DNA of 64,000 nt from Polaromonas sp. SP1 (GTDB taxonomy: Bacteria; Pseudomonadota; Gammaproteobacteria; Burkholderiales; Burkholderiaceae_C): contig NZ_CP031013.1 of assembly GCF_003711205.1 (NCBI RefSeq), positions 2,708,501 to 2,772,500 of the forward strand, written 5' to 3'. Of the stretch, positions 23,967 through 33,842 are shown piece after piece. The translations under genes were made by a program, and so were the position numbers. How positions within the stretch are numbered: the first letter of the stretch is position 1; every line of letters starts with the position of its first letter. Under the pieces are notes generated by a model. The model saw only the letters and a program-made list of their open reading frames with translations, searched no databases and was not told where the DNA came from.

Positions 23967-24965
23967 TCAGTCCAGCTTGGCGCCCGAAGCCTTGACGGCT
24001 TGAGCCCAGCGGGGCAGTTCTGCCGCCAGGAACTGCGCGAACTCGTCGCTACCCATAAAGGCCGGGTCCGCTCCTTGCGTGACCATGCGGTTGCGGATGT
24101 CCGGGCTGGTCATCACTTGCTTGAAGGCGTCGCTGAGCTTGGCGGTCACGTCCTTGGGCAGGCCGGCGGGTGCGAGGAAGCCGTAAAAGCCCACTACCTC
24201 AAATCCCTTGATGCCCGATTCAATGACGGTCGGGATGTCGGGCAGGGCCGGGTTGCGCTCTTTGCTGGTCACGGCCAGGGCGCGCACCTTGCCCTGCTTG
24301 TGATAGCTGGCGGCCTGTGGAATCGACTCGCCCATGAACTGCACCTGGCCGCCCATCAGGTCGGTGAAGGCCGGCGCGCTGCCGCGGTAGGGGATGTGCA
24401 CCATGTAGAGCCCGGCAGCATTTTTAAACATCTCGGGCACGAGGTGGCTGATGCCGCCGTTGCCGGCCGATCCGTAATTGACCTGGCCGGGCCGGGCCTT
24501 GGCATAGGCGATGAATTCCTTGAGGTTGTTCACCGGCAGCTTGGGGTTGACCAGCAGCGCCAGCGGCTGCATCGCGGTGCGGGCAATCGGGGTGAAGTCT
24601 TTGAGCGTGTTGTAGGGCAGCTTGCTGTAGAGCGCGGGGTTGATCACCATCACGCCGGTGTTGGCCAGCATCAGTGTGTAGCCGTCGGGTGCGGCTTTCA
24701 TCACGTCTTGCGCGCCCACGGTGCCGCCGGCGCCGGATTTGTAGTCGATCACGATGGGCTGGCCCAGCACGGCCTGCAGGCGCTCTGTCAGCAGGCGGGC
24801 ATGCTGGTCCAGCGGGCCGCCGGCCGGGAAGCCAATCACCACGCGGATCGGCTTGTCGGGAAAGGCCGCGAAAGCGGAGGTCGAGGCCAGTGCGGTGAAG
24901 GCCAGCGCGCAGGCCGACATCAGGGTTTTGCGGCGAAGGTTGAAAGAAGTGAACGAAGGGGTCAT
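23967..24965 (-). CDS. Bug family (TctC) tripartite tricarboxylate receptor
   Basis: A 332-residue periplasmic binding protein. Its signal peptide runs MTPSFTSFNLRRKTLMSACAL to AFA. The Bug signatures are PIRVVIGFPAGGPLDQHARLL, KSGAGGTVGAQDVMKAAPDG and YTLMLANTG. The ATG at 24963-24965 follows an AGGAGA site. It is divergent from the AMP-ligase gene and has no adjacent TctAB permease, as is usual for the many orphan Bug receptors in Burkholderiales. Confidence 0.92.
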   Translation of the reverse strand: MTPSFTSFNLRRKTLMSACALAFTALASTSAFAAFPDKPIRVVIGFPAGGPLDQHARLLTERLQAVLGQPIVIDYKSGAGGTVGAQDVMKAAPDGYTLMLANTGVMVINPALYSKLPYNTLKDFTPIARTAMQPLALLVNPKLPVNNLKEFIAYAKARPGQVNYGSAGNGGISHLVPEMFKNAAGLYMVHIPYRGSAPAFTDLMGGQVQFMGESIPQAASYHKQGKVRALAVTSKERNPALPDIPTVIESGIKGFEVVGFYGFLAPAGLPKDVTAKLSDAFKQVMTSPDIRNRMVTQGADPAFMGSDEFAQFLAAELPRWAQAVKASGAKLD

Positions 24966-25209
24966 GCTGTCTCCTGGAGGTGTCCTGTTTTTGTTTCGGC
25001 GTGTAAGCGGTAAGGGGGCAATGATTCCGCCATGAAAGAGGAATGCATGCGCTCTCACGCGGGCTGCCGGGCGGGTGCAGCTTCATCATAGTGAGCGCGG
25101 GTCGCTCAAGTGACAGTGTTTTATCGGGAGCTTCCCGGATGTGAGCCCTTCGATCTCAGGGTAGGCTGTGCCGGAGTTTGTCATTGCCTCGCGCCTCCTG
25201 GAGTCCTTC

Positions 25210-26946
25210 TTGTCTACTGTTCCCACAGTTTCCCCTGCCGCTCCCACGCCGCACAACCTGCACCACCAGGTCTGGCCCAAGCGCCTGCCCTACAGCATCA
25301 CGCCGCCGGCCACGTCGCTGTGGCACAACCTGGCGGTCAGCGCACTGCGCTTTCCGGACAAGCCCGCGCTGGTCTTCTTCAACCGCGTGCTGAGCTATGC
25401 CGAAGTGATGCGGCAAGCCGAGCGCCTGGCGGCCACACTGCATCGCCTGGGCGTGCGCCAGGGCGACCGCGTGGTGCTCAACATGCAGAACTGCCCGCAG
25501 TGGGTGATCGCGCACTTTGCCATCTTGCGGGCCAACGCGGTGGTGGTGCCGGTCAACCCGATGAACCGGGCCGAAGAACTCAAGCACTACATCACCGACC
25601 CGGACGCCAAGGTCGCCATCACCACGGCCGACCTGGCGCCCGAACTGGCCAGGGCCAATGCGCAACTGGCGCCGGCCGACCGGCTGGCGCATATGGTGGT
25701 GACGCATTACAGCGACGCCTTTGACCTGGCCGGCGATGCGGCGATGCCCGAAGCCTGGCGCGATTGGCTGGGTACGCGCCACGCGCTGCCCGTGCTGGAA
25801 GGCGGCACGGTGACGAGCTGGGAGGACGCGATCGCAAGCGGGCAAGCGGACGGGCTGCCCCCACACACCGCCACACCGCAAGACCTGGCCGTGCTGCCCT
25901 ACACCAGCGGCACCACCGGCCTGCCCAAGGGCTGCATGCACACGCACGCCAGCATCATGCACAACGCGGTGGCCAGCTGCCTGTGGGGCAACAGCACGTT
26001 TGAGAACGTCACGCTGTCGGTGGTGCCGATGTTCCACATCACCGGCATGGTGTCGGTCATGCATGCGTCGATTTACGGCAGCGCGACGCTGGTCATCATG
26101 CCGCGCTGGGACCGCGAACTGGCCGGCAAGCTGATCTCGCACTGGGGCGTGACGCACTGGACCAACATCCCGACCATGGTGATCGACCTGCTGGGAAGTC
26201 CCAACTTCGCAAATTTCGATTTGAGCAGCCTGGTCTACATCGGCGGCGGCGGCGCGGCCATGCCGCAGGCCGTGGCCCAGCGCCTGTGGGAGCAATACGG
26301 CCTGCGTTTTGCCGAAGGCTACGGCCTCACGGAAACCGCGGCGCCCTCGCACAGCAACCCCTATGACGCCACCAAGCAGCAATGCCTGGGCGTGCCCTTC
26401 ATGAGTTGCGACGCGCGCATCATCGACCCGATCACGCTCAAGGAAGTGCCGCAGGGCGAGCAGGGCGAAATCATCATGAGCGGGCCGCAAGTCTTCCAGG
26501 GTTACTGGAAACGCCCCGACGCGACGGCTGAAGCTTTTATCGAACTCGACGGCAAACGCTTTTTCCGCTCCGGCGACCTGGGCCGCATGGACGAGCAAGG
26601 CTATTTCTTCATCACCGACCGGCTCAAACGCATGATCAATGCCTCGGGCTTCAAGGTGTGGCCGGCCGAGGTCGAGGCGCTGATGTTCAAACACCCGGCC
26701 ATCCAGGAGGCCTGCATCATCAGTACCCAAGACGCCTACCGCGGCGAGACCGTCAAGGCTGTGGTGGTGCTGCGCGCCGCGGCCAAAGGCCAGACGACGG
26801 AAGACGACATCATCAGCTGGTGCAAGGACAACATGGCGGCCTACAAGTACCCGCGCGTGGTGCAGTTTGTCGACGCGCTGCCCAAGAGCGGATCGGGCAA
26901 GGTGATGTGGCGCGCGCTGCAAGAGGCGGAGCAGGGCAAGAAGTGA
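25210..26946 (+). CDS. AMP-binding acyl-CoA synthetase (long-chain-fatty-acid--CoA ligase-like)
   Basis: An ANL-superfamily adenylate-forming ligase of ~578 residues. Visible motifs are [20 protein letters not shown] (P-loop-like A3), EGYGLTETA (A5), [15 protein letters not shown] (A7) and [10 protein letters not shown] (A8). The C-terminal Lys region reads [12 protein letters not shown]. It should activate a carboxylic acid with ATP and CoA. A TTG at 25210 with TGGAG eight bases upstream is the best start; a GTG at 25168 in the same frame is the alternative. It is followed by an enolase-superfamily gene, 55 bp on. Confidence 0.9.
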   Translation: MSTVPTVSPAAPTPHNLHHQVWPKRLPYSITPPATSLWHNLAVSALRFPDKPALVFFNRVLSYAEVMRQAERLAATLHRLGVRQGDRVVLNMQNCPQWVIAHFAILRANAVVVPVNPMNRAEELKHYITDPDAKVAITTADLAPELARANAQLAPADRLAHMVVTHYSDAFDLAGDAAMPEAWRDWLGTRHALPVLEGGTVTSWEDAIASGQADGLPPHTATPQDLAVLPYTSGTTGLPKGCMHTHASIMHNAVASCLWGNSTFENVTLSVVPMFHITGMVSVMHASIYGSATLVIMPRWDRELAGKLISHWGVTHWTNIPTMVIDLLGSPNFANFDLSSLVYIGGGGAAMPQAVAQRLWEQYGLRFAEGYGLTETAAPSHSNPYDATKQQCLGVPFMSCDARIIDPITLKEVPQGEQGEIIMSGPQVFQGYWKRPDATAEAFIELDGKRFFRSGDLGRMDEQGYFFITDRLKRMINASGFKVWPAEVEALMFKHPAIQEACIISTQDAYRGETVKAVVVLRAAAKGQTTEDDIISWCKDNMAAYKYPRVVQFVDALPKSGSGKVMWRALQEAEQGKK

Positions 26947-27001
26947 CGTGTTCTGGCACGATGGCGGTTCTGAGCCTTCTGAGTGCCACCCGGAGACAAG
27001 C

Positions 27002-28114
27002 TTGAAAATCGCCTCGGTCAAACCCTTCATCCTGCATGTGCCCGTCACCGGCTCGCAGATTGCCGACAGCACCCACACCATTTCGCACTGGGGCGTGGTG
27101 GGCGCGCAAATCGACACCGACACGGGCCTCTCGGGCTACGGCTTTACCGGCACGCATGCCCACCTGCCGAGCGACCAGCTGATCACGCGCTGCATTGAAA
27201 CCTGCCACGCGCCGCTGTTGATCGGCGAAGACGCGGCGGACATCAACCGCCTGTGGCTCAAGCTCGCGCGCAACCCCGCGCTGCAATGGGTAGGGCGCGC
27301 CGGCATCACCACGCTGTCGCAGGCGGCCATCGACATCGCGCTGTGGGACCTGAAGGCCAAGGCCGCCGGCGTACCGCTGTGGAAGCTGCTGGGCGGCCAG
27401 GTGCGTGAGAAAGTGCGCGCCTACAACACCGACATCGGCTGGCTCAGCATCCCGGATGACCAACTGGTGGCCGGCGCGAAGCGCGCGGTCGATGAAGGTT
27501 TTACCGGCATCAAGGTCAAGGTCGGCTCCAGCGTCGACCGCGACCTCAAGCGTTTGGAGGCCGTGCGCCGCGCCATCGGCCCCGCCATCACCATGGCAAC
27601 CGACGGCAACGGCAAATGGGACTTGCCCACCTGCCAGCGCTTTTGCCGCGCGGCCGAGGCGTTTGACCTCTACTGGATTGAGGAGCCGCTTTGGTATGAC
27701 GACGTGAAAGGCCACGCGCAACTGGCGCGCAGCACCAGCATCCCGGTCGCGCTGGGTGAGCAGCTCTACACGCACGATGCGTTTGCCGAGTTCTTCCACC
27801 AGGAGGCCATCCACTGGGTGCAGCCCGACGTGACGCGCATGGGCGGCATCACCGAAGTGCTGCGGGTGTGCGACACGGCCCACTCCTTCCGGCTGCCGGT
27901 GGCGCCGCATGCGGGCGACATGAGCCAGGTGCATGTGCACCTGAACCACGCGCACCCGGCCTGTACGGTGCTGGAATACATCCCCTGGATCAAGGACTGC
28001 TTCCTGGAGCCCGCGCAGGTGGTGGACGGCCACTTCAGCCTGCCGCAGCAGCCGGGCGCCAGCACCACACCGACGGACGCTGCCTGGGAGAAGTTTCGTC
28101 AGGCGACATCCTGA
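27002..28114 (+). CDS. Mandelate racemase/muconate lactonizing (enolase) superfamily enzyme
   Basis: A 370-residue cytoplasmic enzyme. Expected active-site parts are present: KVK (TGIKVKVG), metal ligands Asp (ATDGNGKW), Glu (YWIEEPL) and Glu (VALGEQL), and the C-terminal His ([10 protein letters not shown]). This pattern points to a sugar-acid dehydratase or racemase rather than a muconate cycloisomerase, but the substrate is not determinable. A TTG start at 27002 preceded by GGAG is the best fit to the family N-terminus ([16 protein letters not shown]). It is co-directional with the ligase. Confidence 0.88.
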   Translation: MKIASVKPFILHVPVTGSQIADSTHTISHWGVVGAQIDTDTGLSGYGFTGTHAHLPSDQLITRCIETCHAPLLIGEDAADINRLWLKLARNPALQWVGRAGITTLSQAAIDIALWDLKAKAAGVPLWKLLGGQVREKVRAYNTDIGWLSIPDDQLVAGAKRAVDEGFTGIKVKVGSSVDRDLKRLEAVRRAIGPAITMATDGNGKWDLPTCQRFCRAAEAFDLYWIEEPLWYDDVKGHAQLARSTSIPVALGEQLYTHDAFAEFFHQEAIHWVQPDVTRMGGITEVLRVCDTAHSFRLPVAPHAGDMSQVHVHLNHAHPACTVLEYIPWIKDCFLEPAQVVDGHFSLPQQPGASTTPTDAAWEKFRQATS

Positions 28115-28144
28115 AGGCTTAAGGAATGCTTCATCTTTCTTAAG

Positions 28145-28203
28145 GAAAAAAGGCCTCTAGCCCAATCACCCTATAGGCCTATAGCTATCAAAAAAATAGC
28201 AAA
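28145..28203. repeat. Dispersed repeat, family A
   Basis: AAAAAAGGCCTCTAGCCCAA, then TATAGCTATCAAAAAAATAGCAAA. It lies in the 163-bp gap between the enolase-superfamily and potassium-channel genes. Confidence 0.85.
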
Positions 28204-28277
28204 TCCTTGAAGCAACGCCGCAGGCGCCCCAAGTCGGTTATCGTGCGGGACTACTCGCCACACGCATTCTTTTACCC

Positions 28278-29195
28278 ATGGCCAAACCCGCTCCCCCCAC
28301 GCTGCAAGACTTTGGCGACAAACCGCTGGCCGGCTGGCGGCTGCGCCTGTACACCATCATCTTTGAAGCCGACACGCGCGCCGGCCGGCTTTTTGACAAA
28401 GCGCTGATCGTCCTCATCCTGGTCAGCATCGCGGTGGTGATGGCCGACAGCGTGCAGGCGATCCATGCCTCGCACGGCCGGGCGTTCGCGGTGGTCGAAT
28501 GGATTTTCACGCTGCTGTTTACCGCCGAATACATTGCGCGACTGGTCTGCGTGAGGAGGCCGCTGCAGTACGCGACCAGCTTCTTCGGCATCATTGACCT
28601 GATCGCCGTGCTGCCGACTTACCTGGCGCTCTTTTTCCCGGAGCTGCATGCGCTCATCGACGTTCGCGTGCTGCGCCTCTTGCGGGTGTTCCGGATTTTC
28701 AAGCTGGCCGCGTACGTGGCCGAATACCAGTCGCTGGGCCGCGCGCTGGCCGCCAGCGGCCGCAAGATCCTGGTGTTCCTGTCGGCCGTGGTGATGATGG
28801 TGCTGGTGATGGGCACCGTGATGTATGTGGTCGAAGGCCCGTCCAACGGCTTTACCAGCATCCCGACTTCGGTCTACTGGGCTATCAGCACCGTCACCAC
28901 CGTGGGCTTTGGCGACATCACCCCCAAGACCGACCTGGGCCGGCTGATCTCGTCATTCATGATGCTGCTGGGCTGGGGCATCCTGGCGGTGCCCACCGGC
29001 ATCGTCACCGCCGAGATGGCGGCCGAGCGGCGCATGCAGCGCCTGCCGCGGCCGACCACACGCACCTGCCATGAGTGCCTGACGGAAGGCCATCTGCCCG
29101 AGGCGGATTTTTGCTATCACTGCGGGGCGGAGCTGCCGGAGTATCAGCACCAGGAGCCCAAGGACACCAAGGATGCGCCTTCCCAGGCGCCCTGA
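28278..29195 (+). CDS. Voltage-gated potassium channel with C-terminal zinc ribbon
   Basis: A 305-residue six-helix channel. The S4 segment (DVRVLRLLRVFRIFK, 128-142) carries regularly spaced Arg; the selectivity filter is TTVGFGD (207-213); S6 follows (SSFMMLLGWGILAVPTGIV). The cytoplasmic tail holds two CxxC pairs (C264/C267 and C279/C282; TCHECL, CYHCGAEL), a zinc-ribbon-like module in place of the RCK domain seen in many bacterial channels. It is monocistronic and converges with yaeQ, with stops 4 bp apart. Confidence 0.9.
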   Translation: MAKPAPPTLQDFGDKPLAGWRLRLYTIIFEADTRAGRLFDKALIVLILVSIAVVMADSVQAIHASHGRAFAVVEWIFTLLFTAEYIARLVCVRRPLQYATSFFGIIDLIAVLPTYLALFFPELHALIDVRVLRLLRVFRIFKLAAYVAEYQSLGRALAASGRKILVFLSAVVMMVLVMGTVMYVVEGPSNGFTSIPTSVYWAISTVTTVGFGDITPKTDLGRLISSFMMLLGWGILAVPTGIVTAEMAAERRMQRLPRPTTRTCHECLTEGHLPEADFCYHCGAELPEYQHQEPKDTKDAPSQAP

Positions 29196-29198
29196 TTT

Positions 29199-29759
29199 TT
29201 AAGACTCTGGCGCCGTCAACCGCCGCGGCGTGATCTCCACCGAGCCCAGCGCCGTGCTCATCCACACGGTACCGTCCTGCACCGTCACCTGCAACTGCAT
29301 GCTGCGCTCGGCGAGTTTGGCCAGGGCCTGGCTTTCGGCGGCGTCGATTTGCCAGACCACCAGGTTGGACGCGCGCGTCAGTTTGGTCTCAATGTTTTTC
29401 CACCAGACCGGGGTGCTGCTGGCAAAGCTGTAGACGCTGACTTTTTCGGCTCGTCCCGCAGCCTTCATCAGGCGTTTGTCGTCGGGCTGGCCGACGTCGA
29501 TCCAGTGCAGGATCTGCTCGGTGTAGTCCTTGTGCCAGAGCGCGGCTTCGTCCACGTCCCACAGGTCTTTGGCGAAATCGAGATTGCCCTTTTTGTCGTC
29601 AGCCGGCACGTTGAGCGCAAAGGCCAGCAGGCGGATCATCATGCGTTCGTCGGCCTCCGACGGGTGGCGCGCAATGGTTACGCTGTGGTCGGCATAGATG
29701 CTGCGGTCCATGTCGGACAACGCAAGCTGGGCTTTGTAAATGGTGGCTTTCAGTGCCAT
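29199..29759 (-). CDS. yaeQ: YaeQ family protein
   Basis: A 186-residue soluble protein matching YaeQ from its start (MALKATIYKAQLALSDMDR, YADHSVTIARHPSEADERM) to its end (VTVQDGTVWMS). The fold is related to PD-(D/E)XK nucleases. E. coli YaeQ was once linked to RfaH bypass, but its role is unclear. The ATG at 29757-29759 is chosen by family length; the upstream open frame is not conserved. Confidence 0.9.
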   Translation of the reverse strand: MALKATIYKAQLALSDMDRSIYADHSVTIARHPSEADERMMIRLLAFALNVPADDKKGNLDFAKDLWDVDEAALWHKDYTEQILHWIDVGQPDDKRLMKAAGRAEKVSVYSFASSTPVWWKNIETKLTRASNLVVWQIDAAESQALAKLAERSMQLQVTVQDGTVWMSTALGSVEITPRRLTAPES

Positions 29760-29886
29760 GTTGTGTACTTCTTTATCTCGGATCTGGACGGGAGCGAACC
29801 CTGTATTGGAACAGAGCGGGAACACAGCCGCCCGGGGTAACCCCCGCCAAGCGGGATTTAAGCCGTCTGGCTATAGTGATCCGACC

Positions 29887-30885
29887 ATGCAACTCTCCGT
29901 TCTCGACCAGTCCGTCGCCGTCACCGGCCGCACGGAAGACGCCTCCATCCGCGAAACCCTGCAACTGGCGCGCCACTGCGAGGCGCTGGGCTACAAGCGC
30001 TTTTGGGTGAGCGAGCACCACAGCCACCCCAGCATCGTCGGATCCGCACCCGAGGTGCTGATGGCCGCGATTGCCGCCACCACGAGCCGCATCCGCGTGG
30101 GCAGCGCCGGCGTCATGCTGCCGCACTATGCGGCGCTCAAGGTGGCCGAGCAGTTTCGGGTGCTCGAAGCCATCGCACCGGGCCGCATTGACCTGGGCGT
30201 GGGCCGCGCGCCGGGCTCGGACATGCGCACGGCGCGTTTGCTGAGCAGCGACCCGCGCCAGTCGGCCGAGAACTTTCCCATCCAGGTGCGTGAGCTGCAG
30301 GCCTGGCTGGCTGGCATTGATTTGCCGGAAGGTCACCCGGGCCGCGGCGTCACGGCCAACCCCATGGGCCCGACCACGCCAGAGATGTGGATGCTGGGCA
30401 GTTCTGACTATGGCGCGCAGCTGGCCGCGCATTATGGCTTGCCGTATGCGTTTGCCTGGTTCATCACCGACGGGCAGGGCGCTGAGCAGGCGCTGGATAT
30501 TTACCGCTCTACCTATCGGCCCAGCCCGCGCCACCCTAATCCGCAGGCGGTGCTCTGCGTCTGGGCGCTGGCGGCCGACACCGAGGCCGAGGCCTGGCAC
30601 CACTTCTCAGGCCGAGAGCGCTGGAAGATAGACCGCAACCGTGGCGCGCTCGCGGCTTTGCCGTCGCCCGAAGAAGTCGCGCTGCGGCCCTACACCGCAG
30701 CTGAGCAGGTAGAGGCCGACAGGCTGCGGGCCAACGCATTGGTCGGCAGCGGCCCGCAAGTGGCCGCCAAATTACGGGCGTTGGCTCATACACTAGGCGT
30801 TGACGAACTGGTCGTGATCACCTGGACGCACGACCCCGCTGCCCGCAGGCGCTCGTATGAGTTGCTGGCGCGGGAATTTTTCTGA
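29887..30885 (+). CDS. Luciferase-like monooxygenase (LLM class oxidoreductase)
   Basis: A 332-residue TIM-barrel flavin-dependent enzyme of the bacterial luciferase-like group. Motifs include LSVLDQSVAV, GYKRFWVSEHHSHPSIVGSA, IRVGSAGVMLPHYAALKVAE and GRIDLGVGRAPGSD. These match the MsnO8/YhbW-like subgroup. The substrate is unknown. It precedes the MetE-like gene by 61 bp. Confidence 0.9.
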   Translation: MQLSVLDQSVAVTGRTEDASIRETLQLARHCEALGYKRFWVSEHHSHPSIVGSAPEVLMAAIAATTSRIRVGSAGVMLPHYAALKVAEQFRVLEAIAPGRIDLGVGRAPGSDMRTARLLSSDPRQSAENFPIQVRELQAWLAGIDLPEGHPGRGVTANPMGPTTPEMWMLGSSDYGAQLAAHYGLPYAFAWFITDGQGAEQALDIYRSTYRPSPRHPNPQAVLCVWALAADTEAEAWHHFSGRERWKIDRNRGALAALPSPEEVALRPYTAAEQVEADRLRANALVGSGPQVAAKLRALAHTLGVDELVVITWTHDPAARRRSYELLAREFF

Positions 30886-30946
30886 ATGTAAGAACAGGTT
30901 CTAAGAGCCGGCTACCCACAACAATCACTGAGACAAGGACTCCACC

Positions 30947-31990
30947 ATGCAAACCCCTCCCGCCACACCGCTTTTCAGCGCCGTCATCGCCGGCAGCCTG
31001 CCCAAACCCGGCTGGCTGTCTGAAACCCAGAAGCTCTGGCCGCAATGGAAGAGCGAAGGCGACGAACTCAAGCAGGCCAAGGCCGACGCCACGCTGCTGT
31101 GGATGAAGATGCAGGAAGACGCGGGCCTGGATGTGATCGGCGACGGTGAGCAGTCGCGCCAGCACTTTGTGCACGGCTTTCTGGAGCAGGTCGAGGGCAT
31201 CGACTTCGAGCACAAGGTCAAGATGGGCATACGCGACAACCGCTACGACGCCATGGTGCCGCAGGTGGTGGCCCAGCTCAAGCTCAAGGGCCGTGTGCAT
31301 GCCGCTGAAGCCCGCCTGCTGCGCGCCCACACCACCAAAAAGATCAAGTTCACCTTGCCCGGCCCGATGACGATTGTCGACACCGTGGCTGACCAGTTTT
31401 ACGGCGACAAGGTCAAGCTGGCCATGGCCTTTGCCGAACTGCTGAACCAGGAAGCCCTCGCCCTTCAGGCCGACGGCGTGGACATCATCCAGTTCGACGA
31501 GCCCGCCTTCAATGTCTATATGAAGGATGCCGCCGACTGGGGTGTGAAAGCGCTGGAGCGCGCCGCGCAAGACCTGACCTGCACCACCGCCGTGCACATC
31601 TGCTACGGCTACGGCATCAAGGCCAACACCGACTGGAAGGAAACCCTGGGCGAGGAATGGCGGCAGTATGAAACCGTGTTTCCGGCGCTGGCCAAAAGCA
31701 CCATCCGCCAGGTCAGCCTGGAGTGTTACCACTCGCATGTGCCGCCGCACCTGATGGCGCTGCTGGAAGGCAAGGACGTGATGGTCGGCGTGATCGACGT
31801 GGCCAGCGACGAAATTGAAACGCCCGAGCAGGTGGCCGACACCATCGGCAAGGCGCTGAAATACGTGCCCAAGAACCGCCTGTTCCCCTGCACCAACTGC
31901 GGCCTCGCGCCCATGGACCGTGAGGTGGCGCTGAAGAAGCTGCAGGCCCTGGGGGCCGGTGCGGCGCTGGCGCGTGAGCGCTACAAATAA
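30947..31990 (+). CDS. Short cobalamin-independent methionine synthase (MetE C-terminal-type)
   Basis: A 347-residue protein corresponding to the catalytic C-terminal barrel of MetE without the N-terminal half ('core-MetE'). The zinc ligands are visible: His (TAVHICYGYG), Glu in IIQFDEPAF and Cys (FPCTNCGLAP). Core-MetE enzymes transfer methyl to homocysteine from an unidentified donor instead of methyl-THF polyglutamate. AAGGA precedes the ATG. No SAM or cobalamin riboswitch was seen upstream. Confidence 0.88.
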   Translation: MQTPPATPLFSAVIAGSLPKPGWLSETQKLWPQWKSEGDELKQAKADATLLWMKMQEDAGLDVIGDGEQSRQHFVHGFLEQVEGIDFEHKVKMGIRDNRYDAMVPQVVAQLKLKGRVHAAEARLLRAHTTKKIKFTLPGPMTIVDTVADQFYGDKVKLAMAFAELLNQEALALQADGVDIIQFDEPAFNVYMKDAADWGVKALERAAQDLTCTTAVHICYGYGIKANTDWKETLGEEWRQYETVFPALAKSTIRQVSLECYHSHVPPHLMALLEGKDVMVGVIDVASDEIETPEQVADTIGKALKYVPKNRLFPCTNCGLAPMDREVALKKLQALGAGAALARERYK

Positions 31991-31993
31991 GGC

Positions 31994-32665
31994 CTATTCA
32001 GTCTTGAGCAGCGCCAGGCACATGCGCTCCGTCTGGCGTGCCCAGCCGGCGCTTTCGGCTTCGTTCAGGCCAATCAGCAAGCCATAGCGGCGCCCACCCC
32101 ATACCGCCAGGTGCATGGCCTGGATCGCTTCTGGGCATGGCCGCCGCGGCAGGTCGGTGCAGGCATCGAGCACGCGGGTCCACGCCGCCAGCAGTTCTTC
32201 ATGCACGCGACGGTGGTGTTTGCCTTCTGCGATGTCTGACTCCAGCGCCAGCATGCCGGCGTCAAACCAGGGCAGCTCGGGTGTATCGACGCCGCAGGCC
32301 AGGCGTATGAGCGTGCGCAGCCTGTGTTCGGCGCCAAGCCCGGTGGGCGCCACCGCTTGTTGCTCAATGGCCTGCAGCAGTTGCTCCATGCAATGCCGGA
32401 CATAGCCCGACAGCAGCGCGGCCTTGTTCGGGAAGTAGTCATACAGCGTGCCGACCGAGATGCCGGTCTCCAGCGCCACCGCGCGCGTGCTCACGCCCGC
32501 CCAGCCGTCACGCCGCCAAATCCGAACAAAGGCGTCGTAAATCGCCTGCACGGTGAACACCGCCCGCGCCTGGGTGGGGCGTTTAAGGGGCTTGGCGGTA
32601 GCCTTCGCTGGCGCTGCGGCGGCTTGCGGTTTTCCGAACCCGGGAGGCGGTTGGCGGCTATACAT
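31994..32665 (-). CDS. TetR family regulator
   Basis: A 223-residue regulator. A ~30-residue Ala/Pro/Lys-rich leader is followed by the TetR helix-turn-helix (AIYDAFVRIWRRDGWAGVST, GISVGTLYDYFPNKAALL) and a helical ligand domain. It is divergent from the DUF2855 gene with only 29 bp between start codons, so their control regions overlap each other's 5' ends. It converges with the MetE-like gene. Confidence 0.88.
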   Translation of the reverse strand: MYSRQPPPGFGKPQAAAAPAKATAKPLKRPTQARAVFTVQAIYDAFVRIWRRDGWAGVSTRAVALETGISVGTLYDYFPNKAALLSGYVRHCMEQLLQAIEQQAVAPTGLGAEHRLRTLIRLACGVDTPELPWFDAGMLALESDIAEGKHHRRVHEELLAAWTRVLDACTDLPRRPCPEAIQAMHLAVWGGRRYGLLIGLNEAESAGWARQTERMCLALLKTE

Positions 32666-32694
32666 TGGTTGCTACTTGTTCGAAGGAAAACACC

Positions 32695-33792
32695 ATGCTG
32701 ACACGACTGCTCACACGCAAAAATGCATTGAATCACACCAGAGTGGACGAACTGAAGCCCCAAAGCGACACGACGGGTGCGCAAGGTGAGGCGGTCCTGA
32801 AGATCCGCCGCGTGGCCGTGACCACCAACAACATCACCTACGCCGCTTTCGGCGACGCCATGCAGTACTGGGACTTCTTCCCGACGGGCGAGGCTGACTG
32901 GGGCCATATGCCGGTCTGGGGCTTTGCCGATGTCGAAAGCTCCAGCGTACCGGGGGTTGAGGTGGGTGAACGCTTTTACGGCTACTTTCCCGTCGCCAGC
33001 CATTTGCGCGTGCAGCCCGAGCGCGTGACGGAGCGCGGCTTTTACGACGGCGCTGCGCACCGCAAGGTGTTGACCTCGGCCTACAACCAGTACATGCGCT
33101 GCAGCGCCGACGCCGCCTACCGGGCAGAAGACGAGAACTACCAGATGCTGGTGCGGCCGCTCTTCATCACGTCTTTCATGCTGGCTGATTTTCTGCAGGA
33201 CAACGCGTTTTTTGGTGCGGTGCAGATGGTGGTGTCCAGCGCGTCGAGCAAAACCGCTTACGGAACGGCGTTTTGCCTGGAGGCTTATCCGCACGTCAAG
33301 CGGATTGCGCTGACCTCGGCGCGCAACAAGGGCTTTGTTGAAGGGTTGGGCTGCTACGCAGAGGTGGTGGGCTACGAGGACTTGCAGCACATTGATCGCA
33401 GCAAGCCCACGCTGTACGTCGATTTCTCAGGCGACGAAGGCCTGCGCATGGCGGTGCACAAACACTTCGGCGAATCGCTGGTGTATGACTGCTATGCCGG
33501 CTCGGCGCAGAACACGCAGTTCTTGCGGCCGCAGGATATGCCCGGCCCCGAGGCGACGTTTTACTTTGCACCGGTGCAGATCAAAAAGCGCAATGCCGAA
33601 TGGGGCCATGCCGTGGTCAACCAGCGGTTTAACGAAGCGCAGCTGGCTTTCATCCGCCGCGTGAGCGATGCCAAAGACCCATGGATGCGGGTGCGTGAGC
33701 ATCGCGGCTTTGGGGCGGCGCAAACGCTGATCGACGACGTGCACGGCGGACGCATCGACCCGCAGCAGGGGCATGTGGTGGTGCTGGACTGA
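32695..33792 (+). CDS. DUF2855 family protein
   Basis: A 365-residue protein of the DUF2855 family, which resembles the medium-chain quinone-reductase fold. Features are ITYAAFGDAMQYWDFFP, WGFADVESSSVPGV, VVSSASSKTAYGTAF and LYVDFSGDEGLRM. AAGGAAAA precedes the ATG. It is divergently transcribed from the adjacent TetR gene, its likely regulator. Enzyme activity is not established. Confidence 0.87.
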   Translation: MLTRLLTRKNALNHTRVDELKPQSDTTGAQGEAVLKIRRVAVTTNNITYAAFGDAMQYWDFFPTGEADWGHMPVWGFADVESSSVPGVEVGERFYGYFPVASHLRVQPERVTERGFYDGAAHRKVLTSAYNQYMRCSADAAYRAEDENYQMLVRPLFITSFMLADFLQDNAFFGAVQMVVSSASSKTAYGTAFCLEAYPHVKRIALTSARNKGFVEGLGCYAEVVGYEDLQHIDRSKPTLYVDFSGDEGLRMAVHKHFGESLVYDCYAGSAQNTQFLRPQDMPGPEATFYFAPVQIKKRNAEWGHAVVNQRFNEAQLAFIRRVSDAKDPWMRVREHRGFGAAQTLIDDVHGGRIDPQQGHVVVLD

Positions 33793-33811
33793 GTCTGGAC
33801 TGAGTCTGGAC
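33785..33811. repeat. Short tandem repeat at the end of the DUF2855 gene
   Basis: The 11-bp unit TGGACTGAGTC occurs twice in tandem plus TGGAC. The first copy contains the TGA stop of the DUF2855 gene; the second sits in the 50-bp gap before the cupin gene. It looks like a local slippage duplication. Confidence 0.7.
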
Positions 33812-33842
33812 GGAACATGCTGCGCTGGTGTACGCTGCCGGC

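Noticed and set aside
25156..27123. 655-codon minus-strand open frame
   Set aside because: It is antisense to the AMP-ligase gene; composition is His/Arg/Val-rich with no domain, while the plus strand has all ANL motifs.
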